Below, one piece after another: positions 40,275 to 52,278 of a stretch of DNA of 64,000 bases. Origin of the DNA: Antitrichia curtipendula. Taxonomy: Eukaryota; Streptophyta; Bryopsida; Hypnales; Leucodontaceae. The notes under the pieces were generated by a model. That model did not search any database and was not told where the DNA came from. It was given only the letters and a program-made list of their open reading frames with translations. A program made the position numbers and the translations under genes. The stretch is from positions 15,748,001-15,812,000 of the forward strand of contig OX579639.1 of NCBI GenBank assembly GCA_951230915.1, in the 5' to 3' direction. How positions within the stretch are numbered: position 1 is the first letter of the stretch; each line of letters starts with the position of its first letter.

Positions 40275-40562
40275 GGGAGATTTACAGGTTCGACGTCTGC
40301 TTCCAACTATTGCTACTATGATTTGGAGATAGCGTTTTCCACGTTGCATGTGGTGGGTGGAGCCACATCAAAATATACACCATGACGTTGTCAAAGGCGA
40401 TAAATGACATACATCTCTAGAAATGTTGAATATGAAGTACTAGCATACAAATTGTATGGATTTTTTAGCATTTGAGGCATTAGTTGACTTATTAACACCC
40501 TATTTGTATCCTATTGCTGTTACATTCATCGAGAACTAATCCTACTCTCTTAATACTGTTGC

Positions 40563-40749
40563 AATACTATTTCAATAGTTTCACAATCTAATATTGAAAT
40601 TGTATTGTTCGAGTACCAATGTAGTACTGCAACAATGTAATTTCAGTGGGAACAATGCATTTCCATTGAAACTATATTGTTACAATATAGTTTTTGTCTA
40701 GTAACAATATACTTTCAATATTGGACTGTGAAACCATTGAAACAATATT
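40563..40749. mobile_element. Foldback MITE
   Basis: The arms 40563-40609 and 40700-40749 are inverted near-copies (left CAATAGTTTCACAATCTAATATTG, right CAATATTGGACTGTGAAACCATTG as read on the plus strand). It appears inserted between the putative N-terminal piece and the rest of the transposase. Confidence 0.6.
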
Positions 40750-41241
40750 ATTTCAAGGGGGGGGGGCACTTTCCTGATGTTTGTTAGGCCCCCATTCTGT
40801 TCAAAACAAATGAAATTTGTTTTGTACCAATTAGCTTATGGTGTAAGTTGTACTAGGATGCACAAGTTGTATGGATGCAATGAGTTTACTATTCAAAAAT
40901 ATACTATGATTGTTTGTTGGGCATTAGGAACTAGAAATGATGGTCTGTTCTTTCAATTTATTTACACACCTCATAACAATTGACTTCAAAACATTGTAGA
41001 AATGTTTAGGAACATCACTAGTTTATCAAACATAATTGGTGCAATTGATGGCTCCCATATACCTTTTACAATCCAACCGAGCAAAAAATACACTCCCATG
41101 CTACAAGATTTTTTTAATCAATTTTTTTTTCATAGCATTGTTTTACAAGGAGTGTGTGACGCAAATATGATATTTTGGAATGTTTGTGCAGGCCAATTTG
41201 GAGGTGTACATGATGCTAGGCAATTTGATGTGTCTTCTGTT

Positions 41242-41458
41242 CATTGGAAGAAATCCATGTTTTTTTTTACATGCCCAATATTTTTATGACAGATTTTTTT
41301 GGACATCTATTTTGACATCTAGTTGTTTTTATGTTGTTTATGATGTTCATTGGATGTTGTTGTTGGCATAAAAATAGCTAGATGTCGAAATAGATGTCCA
41401 AAAAAATTTGTCATAAAAATATTGGGCATGTCAAAAAAAACATAGATTTCTTCTAATG
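41242..41458. repeat. 81-bp-arm hairpin inside the Harbinger transposase
   Basis: 41242-41322 and 41378-41458 are inverted near-copies (left contains ATGCCCAATATTTTTATGAC; right contains GTCATAAAAATATTGGGCAT with one change) around a 55-bp loop. The left arm starts inside transposase coding sequence, so the right arm looks like an inverted duplication of part of the gene. Confidence 0.85.
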
Positions 41459-41859
41459 GTTGTTTAACAATTAAGCACAAGACAAATTTTAACAAGACCA
41501 TTCTTCTATTTCAGTGGATTAGATATTATGTCTTATTTGATTGTTGACACAGCTTATCCAAGTCGATCATATTTGCTCCGCAATTTTAAATTCGTTAATC
41601 CAACAATGGTGGATCACAACAGGTATGTTCATTTTTGTTTTATTTTATTTCATTATTCAACATATTCAAGAATTTTCTTTTTTCTTTAATTCCTTACTAA
41701 ATTACTAAAACATGTAATGTTTTGCGCAGATTTGACTTTTCTATCACTAGTGGTAGAATAGTTATTGAATAGGCCTTTGGAGCTTTGAAGAATTGTTGGC
41801 AAATTCTTAAAGGGTTTTGTAGACCTAAAAATTTTAGAAAAATAGTTTAGAATGGAAAA

Positions 41860-43827
41860 AGGGACCAATTAGGGGCCCCTTAGTGTTTAAAAATACTGAT
41901 AAAAGCTATTTTAATGTCTAAAATTAGTTCTAAGTGTAAATAGGACTAATAGGTGGATGGATGAAAAAATAAAAAATAAAAATAAAAATAAAAATTAGAA
42001 AAGGGATGAATGGTTTGTGTGACCGAGGTCTCACCCCTTCCCAAGAGGTGTGGCACCTCATTTGGTCGACTATAAATAGCTAAAAAAATAGAAAAAATAT
42101 GGCATTGTAAGACCCATTGTTTTCTAATATATATTATATTTCTCGTGTAATTGTGCTTATTATTATTATAAATTTACATTGTACGTGTGAGAATTGAATA
42201 TTGGGAGTGATTTTCTTGAGTGTGAAGCTTGTCTGTTATATAGAGGATTGAGAAGTTAACGACAGTATTGTTACTTTTATCAATCTCAGACCATTTTGAG
42301 ATTTTCTCTTTCTGTGAATGGAATTTGGAGTGGTCTGAGAGCGGAGCGATGCTGAAACAAGGATCTGATAGCAAGTACATGCTGATTGATTGGTGAGATT
42401 TCTGATTTCTGGCCTTGGAGGTACCGCACCAAAATTTGCAGCAAATTGATTGCAGGAGATTGAGAGTTTGTCAAAGTGCATTACGTGAACGTGTGAGCCT
42501 CAAGAATTTCAGTGTTAATCAGGTTTCCAAAATCGGTATCACAAGCAGTGTGTCTGGCCGAATTAGGGATTTGGAGCTTGTAGCAGGTGCTTCTGCAACA
42601 TTGATTCATGGAGATTTTGAGAAATTTCCTCTCAAATTGCTTACAGGGAGATTGGACATGAGTTGAGAGATTGAGATGCGAGATTGAACGAGAATTTACA
42701 GGCGCACAAGAATCACGGTCAGGTGTTTGATCGCAGGAAAGTTCGAAATTTGAAGTTTCCAAAAATTTCTTGACATTGGTGTGCGTACAAGGGAGGAAAT
42801 GAACAAGCGAGAGTAGACCGATCAGAAATTTTCCAAATCGATCAAGAATCGGACGCCGTCGGAGAAGATTTGGTGAGGCGCAAGCGCGACCAGAAGGACA
42901 GAGCAACGCCGACAGACAGGCGCCTGCGGCAAACTCACCGCCCCGCCCCGACCTCCGATACCCGTCCCTTCGCGGTTGATACCCGATCGGTATCTCTTCT
43001 GATACCCGGTCCGATTTTCCGATTGATACTCGATCGGAGATTGATATCCGTCCCTCTCTGATTGATATTCGTTTGGTCCTAGTTGATAATCGGGCTCGCG
43101 GTCTTAAGGTTTATACCCTTGGTTTTGGGCAGGGTATAAACTTTTGGACGTTTTGTACTAATTATTTGACCAAAAACAAACTGAAATAAAGGTTCAAATT
43201 TTTCAAACGGCCCTTGGGCTGTACCACTAGTTTGGAATCAATCCATTTGGGAGTTAGAATTAGAGTTAGGCTTTTGTTATTTGTTTTGCATCAATGTTAT
43301 TAGAGTATTGTATTGAAAATTGCATATACATGTTGTAAGTGGAGTTCTGTGTGGATTTTAGGTAGAGCATACTGATTTGCACGTGTTTTGGCCATATTGT
43401 CCTAGAGCCTTGGGGTGACTTATTGTAAGCCTTTCCAAACCCTTAACTCTAATTTGTTTTGAAATATTAAATATATATATTTGTGCTATTTTCAAAGTAC
43501 TATAGTGAGCTGTATCAAAGTCTAAGTCCTGCATTGCATCCATACACAAGTCAGTCCACATTGAACTATTGTCCCAGAACTATTGTCACGAGCCAGCAAC
43601 ACACTACACAGGACTGCAACTGCATACATCCGTCAATAGCATCTAATAATGGACAGCTTTAGTGATATCTTGGGTTTTAGTGGGATTAAGAGTGAATAAG
43701 ACTCTGGATTTTGCAAATTTGTACATTGTGACCTTTAAGCACATTACGCTAGCCTTACATAGTTCAGTCCCTAGTGTTCAAACCTGGATTTGATTGAATA
43801 GAATCAGATTCCAACGATTTATACTAC
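41860..43827. other. Foreign 1.95-kb stretch within the Harbinger gene, possible LTR remnant or intron
   Basis: Not transposase sequence. It holds a clean TATA box (CTATAAATAG, about 42070), a GGTATCACAAGC near 42535 that is close to the initiator-Met tRNA primer-binding site TGGTATCAGAGC, and at 42955-43095 degenerate repeats of GATTGATACCCGATCGG. The ends (A|GTTTAG ... CTACAG|G) also fit a GT-AG intron. An LTR-retrotransposon fragment or a large intron are both possible. Confidence 0.3.
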
Positions 43828-44079
43828 AGGTTTAATATGTCAATTGATAAGGCTGCTCTTGTTACCCTAGCTTGTTGCATTCTACACAATTATTGTGAGT
43901 TGGAGAGACAACATGCGCATAGCCCTATGGGTGTTAAATTTCAATATGACTTTTATGTTGGATTTTATGTTGGGAGGATGCAACTTCCTTGTAAAGGTCT
44001 GACAGCTAAATTGGAAGGAGAGGCAATGAGAGATATATTATTTGCATCATGGGTGGACTTAATCCACAATAAAATTTAA

Positions 44080-46950
44080 CCATGTTGAATTTACTATCCA
44101 TTGAATTATATATGAAACCACTGTATTAGTAGTATACAAATATTCTTGAAATTGTGAATGTTTTCTTTTGTAAACTTTCTTATATCTACTAGAAATCAAG
44201 TTTATGATTCTACAATTAATTCTTTTTTGCTTTGTGTTAAGTTATTTATTTATTCCATTCTTAATGATTAAAAGATATTTCATGTGCACTTCAACTGTGA
44301 CAAAATCGAAAGAATCTAAGTTTAAATATCCTAAACATTTTGCAAAAGAAAAGGAATCAATTATAGAAACATAATTGAAACATTATAGAAAAATTATAGA
44401 AAAATTAATGAAATGAAATAGCAATCATTAAAAAATAAAAAGTACAATGTAGTGAAATCATACATTTTCTTATTTTTCCACAATTTATTTAGCGTGCAAG
44501 GTGCATACAAGTTTAAGTTATTTAAAAATCAAGGTTAAAGTGAATTATAATACCTTACTCTAATTATTAAACACTTGTACTTGGATTTCAAATTGGTGAA
44601 AGTCATCTGATAGCTCAACAAAAGGTAAGCGGGTGTAGGGGGTAAGAAAATTCCTAAGCCAAACAAAAACTAAACTTTGGGGTCCTCAAAGGACTACATA
44701 GCGGCCCTCCAAAGGCCTCAGATTTTCTTTAATGGATTGCATCTACTTACTTGTATTGTTTTAAAATAGGGTAGTTGTGATTGAGTCAAGTTGATTTATG
44801 TGAATAAAAATGAATTGTTAAAGTGCAGAAAGGCAAATCACTTGTAATTAGACAAATTGTCTTATAGATTGTTGTAGCATGTTGCAAGATAATTTTGTTG
44901 TCCATTTGTCAAAGAATCCAAGTATTATAATTTTAAAAGTTAATGAATTAGATCTAATTGCTAAATGTATTATGAATGAAAGTGTTAAATTGTGAGGAAT
45001 TTATTGATGGTATACTAGAGCCAATAGTCTTGTAGCCAATTACAAGCTATATGTTGATAAATTGAACAAAATAAATTTTATTGATTTGAATAATCATCAA
45101 AAAATCCAGTTGTCTAGGTAAAATTCCAATCTAATCAATTGTAATTTTACAATTGGCATTTATTGTTGAAATGCTCATTTATTGTGTAGACCACACCAAT
45201 TGTATGATGTGTTGAATTGTGAGGTTTGCAATACATGAGTGTCAAAATAACTAATATGATGTTGTATTCTTTGTGAAATGTTGATTTGAATTGGTTAGGT
45301 CTAAATTGACGGATGAGAGAGAGGACTTTTGAGTAATTTGATGATTATTTCTAGAAACGTTATTTCAAACCCGATCTGCTTGACAAATGACCTTAGATAC
45401 TTAAACAATAGACAAATTGACATTTCTCCTACAAGAATCCTTTCTACTTGTAGCTTTGGATTTGTTTTAGAAAAAAAAAAATCCTAGCTTACATGCACTT
45501 TAATTCTTTGAGTATATGTGAAAGGCGATTGTATGAAAATTTTACTATTTTTATAAAATCTCTTTGTAGGATTATATAAATTTAGTAGAAATCTTTGTAT
45601 TCTAATTTTGACCACCAAATTTGCATTTTTGGATCAAAAATAGTACTAAATTTTTTCAAAATGACAAAAGTAGATTTCAATCAATTGGAGGTTGGATTAA
45701 AAATAATAAACTAATTTTAAAAAATAAAAATAAATTTAGTGACTAAAATTTTCATTTCAAATTTTATATAATATTAACTTACAATGCAAATGGTATGAGC
45801 AAAATACTACCCGTCCAAGGCTAAGGGGACAAAAAAAACAGATCAATGTTTTTTGCAATTACCCTGATGAAAAAGAGTTGACTCCACAAAGCAGCTTCCT
45901 AGTCTTGTAGTGCTTGCTTCTCTTAGCGGTGATTGAAGTGTCTAGCATAAAGAAACCACATAGAAATTGTTGATGATAGATGTAGACCTTGTCAAAAATA
46001 TTTGGTACAATATATAATTATGTCAATTTGCTAATTAATCTTCAAACAACATTAGTTGTGTTCAATGTCAAGATGCTTACAATGGTGGAAGAATGAAATA
46101 TTACGATTAAGTGAATTTGGTTCATACCCATTCAACCACTCTTTCTTCACCTTGAAGGAGTATAGCTCACAAAGTCCAAAATGCTTGTCCTTGGATCGGC
46201 AAGCAATAAGAGTGGATAAAAAAGAAAGTGTCATAATCCTAAAGATGGTTTTTGACAAAATTAAATGTGGTATGAAAACATTCATCATCCGCCTTGCTCC
46301 AAAATCTGCCATGCTCTATGCATAAAAAGATTCTCTGGTTTAGGTCCTATTGTAAGACCCAATAAAGGACACAAGGGTCATAAGGTGAACTACCCTATTC
46401 CAAATCAAATGGGAGCAAGCCCGTTGTGGACTAGATTAGACCCTAATTTCAGAAAACCCTAATTCTTCCTGATGACGCAAGGCTTCTCCTGATGGATCTG
46501 GATGCGACCATGATGAGCCTGAATGCACGCATCATCCGGAAGACCGGGAAGGACGTGACACACCAACGATGCGTACGTGGGTCGAGCTTGTTGCCATTTG
46601 AGTTTCAGGCATGAGAAACCTGCTTGGAAGCCGCACAAGTCAATGCCTCGACTTCGAGGTAATTAAGTTCTTTCTTTCCTCCTTCCTTGTCACGTGCATG
46701 TTCTCCGTCATTTTCTTGTGAAGGCAGGACCACAGAAGGCTGGAAAACTGACTGGTAGAACATTTCAAACGCTATTCACGCCAATCCTTGAAATTTCAGT
46801 CATCCCCATCATTGTTAGTTGGAGAGTCAAGCCGTGGACAAATGAGCACATTGGAAATAAGGGTTCTATCCTTTTAGTTACCAGACTGAAATTTTACCTT
46901 TAGATTGCGTAGCTTGAAGTCCCTCTCCATAGCAGGTGTGGCCCTGGCAT
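44080..46950. other. AT-rich intergenic DNA, no gene seen
   Basis: No supported gene. Open frames on both strands at 46052-46325 are not recognisable. Confidence 0.4.
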
Positions 46951-46956
46951 GCATGA

Positions 46957-47342
46957 ATGTGGGCAAGCAGGAGAATGCCTACAGTCGAGTGGGTGGTGAC
47001 ATTCTTACATCCATTTTGCATACTTGACACTGAAGATTTTCTGAAGATTATGCTTGGTGATTATCAAAACAATTTGTTGAAATTGAATATCATGATGACA
47101 GTGTCATATCTAGTGATTAGCACATTCATTGGTGTGACCGGATTATTTGGCATGAACATACAGATTCCTCTTTTTACTGAGGGAAAGCCACAAGATTTCT
47201 GGAGAGCTGCGGGGAGGGGATTCTTGTCTTTTCCGGACTGATTATGGGTTGGTGCGAGCATAGTCATCTTATTTGCAAAATGGTTCTACATCGGAACGTA
47301 CTTTGTCCAAAAAGCACGGTATGAAAATTCTAATGCAAAACC
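46957..47342 (+). pseudogene. Last-exon fragment of an MRS2/MGT (CorA-family) magnesium transporter
   Basis: Encodes DTEDFLKIMLGDYQNNLLKL (cf. the DTEDY..I.LD..QN.L helix of plant MRS2 proteins), then transmembrane segment 1 ending in the signature GMN tripeptide (GVTGLFGMNIQIPLF). A TGA at 47239-47241 interrupts it, and then the second transmembrane segment (VGASIVILFAKWFYI) and a basic tail. Intact relatives carry Mg2+ across plastid, mitochondrial or vacuolar membranes. Here only the C-terminal exon is present, with an in-frame stop and no recognisable upstream exons. It ends where the copy B segmental duplication begins. Confidence 0.75.
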
Positions 47343-47431
47343 ATTGCAAATGTGCTGCCAACTCGTTGAAAACACACCAAATGCATATGTATGCCTAAAC
47401 TGTTGCGAAATCATTGTAACAACATTGAAAT

Positions 47432-47687
47432 ACCACTGGGAACTCTGAGTGGAGTAGCCCCCGGGCTAAACAGTTTGGGGGGCTAAACTAAATCGAAGTA
47501 CCCCCAAGCTATTTGCAGCTTGGCTACCTGTGACTTCCTGTGTGGGCTGAACTTCAAATGTAGCCCTGGCTTCTCGCACAATTTCAGGGCTACTTTTTTA
47601 GCTCCCCTCTCTTTTTTATTAGTGCTGGAGAGGGCTACATTGAGGGCTAAAACACCCGGGCTAAATGCTTCAAATTTCCCAGAGTAC
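47432..47687. mobile_element. MITE present in B, absent at the equivalent site in A
   Basis: Imperfect terminal inverted repeats (left CTGGGAACTCTGAG, right complement CTGGGAAATTTGAAG), with subterminal TAGCCCCCGGGCTAAA / CCCGGGCTAAA. The flanks GAAATAC and TAGCTTGC join directly in copy A near 33356 (GAAATATTTCTAACTTGC), which is the empty site. The superfamily is not settled; hAT-like is possible from the CTGGGAA end. Confidence 0.6.
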
Positions 47688-47979
47688 TAGCTTGCAATTC
47701 ATTTGCAAAATGTTATTATAAACCGTACCATTGCAACATTCTTACAGGTTTCTGGCAATCACTGCAAACCTGTTGCAGTGTCCACCTTCTGTACGAGTGC
47801 TCGAACATGAGGAGGCAAGAATAATGTACATAATAAAAAGACCTGTCTATGATTCACCTTACTATCCAATACTTCCTTGCTGAAGGAATGTTCAAAGATT
47901 CCTTTGAAGGACTCCTGTTTGGATATCTCCTGTCAGCGCATTAAATAGAGGCCATTCACGAAGCGATATTACATGACGA

Positions 47980-50487
47980 TCACCAGGAATAATACTGGAC
48001 CTGAAAGCCTTGCACGACGTCAACGTAGTGTCGGTGGAACTTGGACCTCGCCGTAGACCGGAGCTCATCGATGAGTCGATTCCAGTTGGACTCAATATCC
48101 CCCACGAAGCCGTCGCACTCCAGCGCCAACTGCAGACTGAGCAAGCTGTTGAGAAACTCCTCGTCCCAGCCGATCTTCTGTGCGAAATCCTCGGGGCCGA
48201 CTGAGGAATCCTGCACGCGGGAGACGTTCGTGTATTGCACCGTCCAGTTGCTCAAATTGGCGAAGAAGGTCACGGTGTCGGGATCCTCCGTGCTCAGGAA
48301 GATGCGGCGCCGGAGGACGTCCGGGTCGTGGGCTAGCAACGCCTCGGCGCTGCGCAAGAACACGGCATCGGGCTGAAGCTGCGCCTCCTTCCATTTGTCC
48401 CCGTGACGGACGTGCATCGAGATCGTGCCTGAGGAAGGACGTCCCGGGGGGAGCTAGAACGTCAGTATCTAACGTCAATTTTGTTGAAAGTGGCGCAATT
48501 CCAACGCCAAAAATTGTGACATACGTGTACACAGAGGTCTAAATTCTGGGGCAGATAAATTATGGGTTTTTATTTTAGGAGAGGTGTTATGAATGGTGAC
48601 AAAGTAATGGAATACCATCAATTTAAGGAAATTGACGTTTTCTTTATTTGGGGGAGTGATTTAGAGCGCCGCCATGGTAACTCTCAAATGAACAAAGCAC
48701 TAAAAGTGACAATGGTTTCAAGGTGCCAACTATTGTGGCCTTCAAATCTTTAGAAAGGAACAAAATTCAAAATTGACATTGTCATAGCCTATTGACTTGT
48801 GTTGGTTATGACTTGAGGTATGAGAAATATTTATAGGTATTATATTCAAGAACATCATGCATAGTTTTCACATTGGGTCAATTGTTATTTTGATTTGCCT
48901 ATATGATGAACATGTTTGGTGACCTTGACCCGCTCGATGTGACAAACTTGACATTAAGAAACTAGTCAATTAACCACCTAACCACACCATTGGTGAATTA
49001 ATGAGCTTCCAACGCTTTTTTATGACACTTGAATCCTTTTGGGGGGGGGGGTGTATATTTTTGTTTATATCTTTGTTACTAAAGAATTGTTTAGGATAAA
49101 TACCTAAAGCACTTTGTTCATCATCCAAATTACAGATATATGTCAATGTGCGTAAGGGCTACTCATGGTTCATGAATCTTTTAATAGTAATTAAGTCATT
49201 GTAGCTTTTGTCAACTCTTGTTGGCAATTGGAAGAGGATTGATCCAAATTCAAAGTCTTGGCATTGGCATATACATGTTTTGCATAGAAATTATCAATTC
49301 TCAGAGTTAGCGTTTTTGCTTATAAATGTATCAAAAATAGACCCTAGACTCTTCAGAATGTTCAGAAGGCAAAATTCTGGAGGGCGGTAAGGCCAGTTTT
49401 GCAACCAGCAGGGTCGTAATTAGGTGCACGTGGGTCCCTTCCGACTCCAGAAATTCGATTACAGAAGCGTTCACTGTCTTTTTTTTTCCAAATTAAAAAT
49501 GGAGCCCTAGAATATTTCCTTCGATCTTGACATATGGATCATAAGCTGTTTCTACATGTTCACGCAAATTTTACCTGGTTCGATGGGCTGGCCCTGGAAA
49601 ATCCCCGACGCCCTGCGCCTGTCGAGCTCCCTCAGCGTCCGCAGCGTCGGCCGCACAATATACGCGCTACCTTGCGCCCGCCACCAGTAATAGAAATCTG
49701 TGGAAATTTTCCCCCTTTTCAGCATCTTATGAAACATGACTGGCGTCGTAAGGGTCGCGAACGGCAGAACGCCGCTTCCCAAATCCCTCACATGGCTTCT
49801 CAACACTCTCTCGCTGTTGCTGGCATACGTCTCATTCTTCAGCTCCTCGAATTTCAGAAAATTCTCATTCGTCACTTCCAAATCTCTTCCGAAGGCGTCT
49901 TGGATCGTGCACGACGAGAACGGCTCGAAGTAACACTCGTCCATGGTGTCCATGCCCTCGCAGAACTTCCCCTGGACCCATTCAAAGTTGGGTTGCGGAG
50001 CCAGAACCAGGATCCGGTTCAGGTTTAACGCTACTAACAAGGCGACATCTGTGACGTGAACCACGGAGCCGATGCCGTGGTCGACACCTAGAGCCTCATA
50101 AAGGAGGAACTTCTTGTCATGGCAGCTACTGGGGTGCTGATGGGTCCAGATCGTCCTTTGCGCCGCGAGCGTTCCGTACATTTGTAATTCCTGGTGAGAT
50201 CTGGCGACAGGGGAATACTTCGAGGGATGGGTCCATGCCCGAGGGGGAAACCACTCCACCCCGCATCCCTTGGTGTGGCATCCGTCCCTGGTGTTGAAAA
50301 TGTCAGAGATTTGTAATTCCTTGGGCACAAATAACTGCAACGTGAAGAGGAGCAATGCAGTCGATAGTAGGAATAAGATTGACCGCTTCAGCATCTCGGC
50401 TCTTTTCCTGCTCGAAGTTGAGTCAGAGGGTGACATTTTCGGGTCAAGCCGTGCACATGAATGTCCTGATCGAAGGTAGCTTGCCAT
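47980..50487 (-). CDS. GT23-like (FUT8/NodZ-type) glycosyltransferase, copy B
   Basis: Two exons on the minus strand, 50487-49575 and 48428-47980, with the same phase-1 junction as copy A, giving 453 residues. Structure as in A: basic N-terminus, one hydrophobic anchor (SILFLLSTALLLFTLQLFVP), lumenal catalytic domain with YYWWRAQGSAYIVRP and HVRHGDK. By direct comparison, exon 2 differs from copy A at about 10 of 149 residues, none in the HxRxGD motif, while the N-terminal anchor and stem have diverged much more, including a shorter anchor region. No stops or frameshifts, so both copies look functional. Divergent stems with a conserved catalytic exon would fit changed Golgi localisation or relaxed constraint on the stem (inference). 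Confidence 0.72.
48471..48640. mobile_element. MITE M (AACGTCAATTT ends) in intron of GT23 copy B
   Basis: Perfect 11-bp terminal repeat AACGTCAATTT / AAATTGACGTT. The inner part of the TIR (GTGGCGCAATTCC; GGAATACC) resembles the family at 51885 and 54808. Confidence 0.6.
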
Positions 50488-51116
50488 GCAGTTGTAGGGA
50501 GATCAGCATGTACAATATGTACTTTACAAGCTAGTTTGCATTTCTACACCCATGGCAGTGAACTTCAGGTCTGAATCTAGTACGGTGTTCAGAAGTAATG
50601 ATTTTGTACCATGGTTATTTTGATTCCGGGTATGGGTTGCGCACTCGCTGTGGAGCTCATACACAAACTTTTGCGGTGTGGAGCTTCGTTCACATGTTGA
50701 GGTTCACTGCCGAAGGCTGAATGTTGGATTGGAATCGTTACACCTTCAAAACCTGAGAAAAAACCACTGGAAAGTACGGTTAGCTTTGTTACGCCGAGGT
50801 TCCAGTTCGGACCGGCGACTGATCGTCCGATCAATTTTGACATTCAACGCTGAAATTATATTGCGTCAATTCTGAACACTGAAATCTACCGTACTACCAG
50901 GAACGAGGATTCAGTGCGAGATCGAAATGCAAGATATTTCTTATTCTGTCTATTACATTCTACACGCTGTCACCCCGAATCGAAGTTATCAAACTATGAA
51001 ATCAATGTTTGTGCAAGTGTCATCGCATGAACTTAGATATTACAATGATGACATCGATCATGGTACTATGGTTGCAGAAAGATGAGCACAAGATTGGAAG
51101 ATGCAAACAATAGAAA

Positions 51117-51253
51117 CCTCAAATTCGTTTAAATGGCGTGATTCCAATGCCAATAGGTCTAAAATCTAGGTCAGTTATGAATTTATGTTTCAGAATAGGT
51201 GTTCTGAAACCTGCCAAAATATTGGAATACCTACAATTTAACGAAATTGCCTT
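51117..51253. mobile_element. Diverged MITE M upstream of GT23 copy B
   Basis: Left TTCGTTTAAATGGCGTGATTCC, right GGAATACCTACAATTTAACG. Equivalent to 37024-37183 of copy A. Confidence 0.5.
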
Positions 51254-51294
51254 TGAGAGCTTAGTTTTGAGTAGAGACATGTCTGCTGCCACTT

Positions 51295-52235
51295 GAAACC
51301 CTAGGAGGGTGCCCGCAGACCCTAAGTGTTCAATGGACGACTTCACCTGAGATTGTTGGATTGAAGAAAACATTTTTTTCATTCAATATTTTTTTTGGAA
51401 CTTGCTTCAGTACATTTTCAGTGAGTAGTGTTGCAAATTTCCTCATTATGGTATTATTGGATTTTTTAAGAAGAAGATGTTTAATCCATGGATCACCCTT
51501 TCAGTGTATTATGGCCATTTCTTGTTGTTCACTCTTGATGTGAATTTTACCCATAAAAATGATGTTTTCTGAATTAGAGACCAACTAGTGAAAGGAAGCC
51601 TGTTAAGTAGAGATTCTACTCCAATTGAAAATTTTGAAGAATTCATAAATTTCAATATTTTATAGCGATAAGAACTTTGGACCTTTAGCCATGGTTTGTT
51701 TGATTTTTCTAATTTTACTTTATACCATGATGTTATACAATGTAATACACATCTATGAAATTCCAGATTCTTTTAGTATATTTTGTATTTGGAAAATTTT
51801 CTTTGTTTTTTCTTTAAAAAAATTCACAGTAATTTCAAATGTTCCAAATAACATTTGAAAACTTTATGATTTGTATTAGACATATGTGCAATTTCGTTAA
51901 AATGGCGGTATTCCGTGTGCCATTTTCAAAATGCCAGTCTAAACCATAAAAGTGACATCTAGGGATGGTATAGATTTCAGACCCCACAATTTGAAAAATC
52001 CAGGACTGCTAAAGATTTCAGATATCTAGGACTGACATAGATTTCAGACCATTTCAGAGTGCACGGTCTGAACTGTTAAAAGTGCCAAACTAACAGAATA
52101 CCGCCATTTTAACGAAATTGCCCATACATGTGATTTCATCTCTGAAAAACAAACAAAAAATTCTTCATTCATATCTAGTTACAAAGTGGCAGCCAAAGAA
52201 ATCAGTTGGTCATGGCTCCGTCCTTCTAGGGTTAA
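51295..52235. mobile_element. TTAA-type element, family E, in GT23 copy B upstream region
   Basis: Right end CCTTCTAGGG-TTAA (TTAA at 52232-52235); left end GAAA-CCCTAGGAGG, with the TTAA apparently mutated. Copy A lacks this stretch between GAGACATA and GACCCCTGG (near 37207). The same right end recurs at 54050 and 55212. MITE M (51885-52124) is nested inside it. No coding content. The terminus CCCTAGAAGG matches piggyBac's CCCTAGAA in its first eight bases. Confidence 0.5.
51885..52124. mobile_element. MITE M, clear copy
   Basis: Terminal inverted repeat of about 27 bp: left TGTGCAATTTCGTTAAAATG then GCGGTATTCC; right complement TGGGCAATTTCGTTAAAATG then GCGGTATTC. Related repeats at 53890 and 54740 show the empty site. 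Confidence 0.8.
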
Positions 52236-52278
52236 GATGACAGAATCTCTGGATTGAATCAGGAGCAGAAAAGTTTAC

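Larger units (their letters stand above)
40777..44079 (+). pseudogene. Broken PIF/Harbinger (DDE_Tnp_4) transposase
   Basis: Pieces in order: 40777-40983, a helix-turn-helix-like region (LAYGVSCTRMHKLYGCNEFTI); 41002-41250, a catalytic part with IIGAIDGSHIPF (first D) and CDANMIFWNV...GGVHDARQF (second D region); 41740-41850, RFDFSITSGRIVIE followed by an in-frame stop and then FGALKNCWQILKGF (the glutamate of the triad is just before the stop); 43837-44079, C-terminal KAALVTLACCILHNYCELE. It is broken by a stop after PHNN, an 81-bp-arm hairpin at 41242-41458, the TAG after the catalytic glutamate, and about 1.95 kb of foreign sequence between 41850 and 43827. In life it would cut and paste a Harbinger transposon; this copy is dead. 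TIRs could not be placed. Confidence 0.75.

Noticed and set aside
46052..46325. Overlapping 86- and 89-codon frames on opposite strands
   Set aside because: Neither resembles a known protein and each could be a shadow of the other.
49534..50028. Long plus-strand frame (164 codons) over GT23 copy B exon 1
   Set aside because: Antisense shadow of a GC-rich exon; no homologous features of its own, and the matching frame in copy A is broken by stops.
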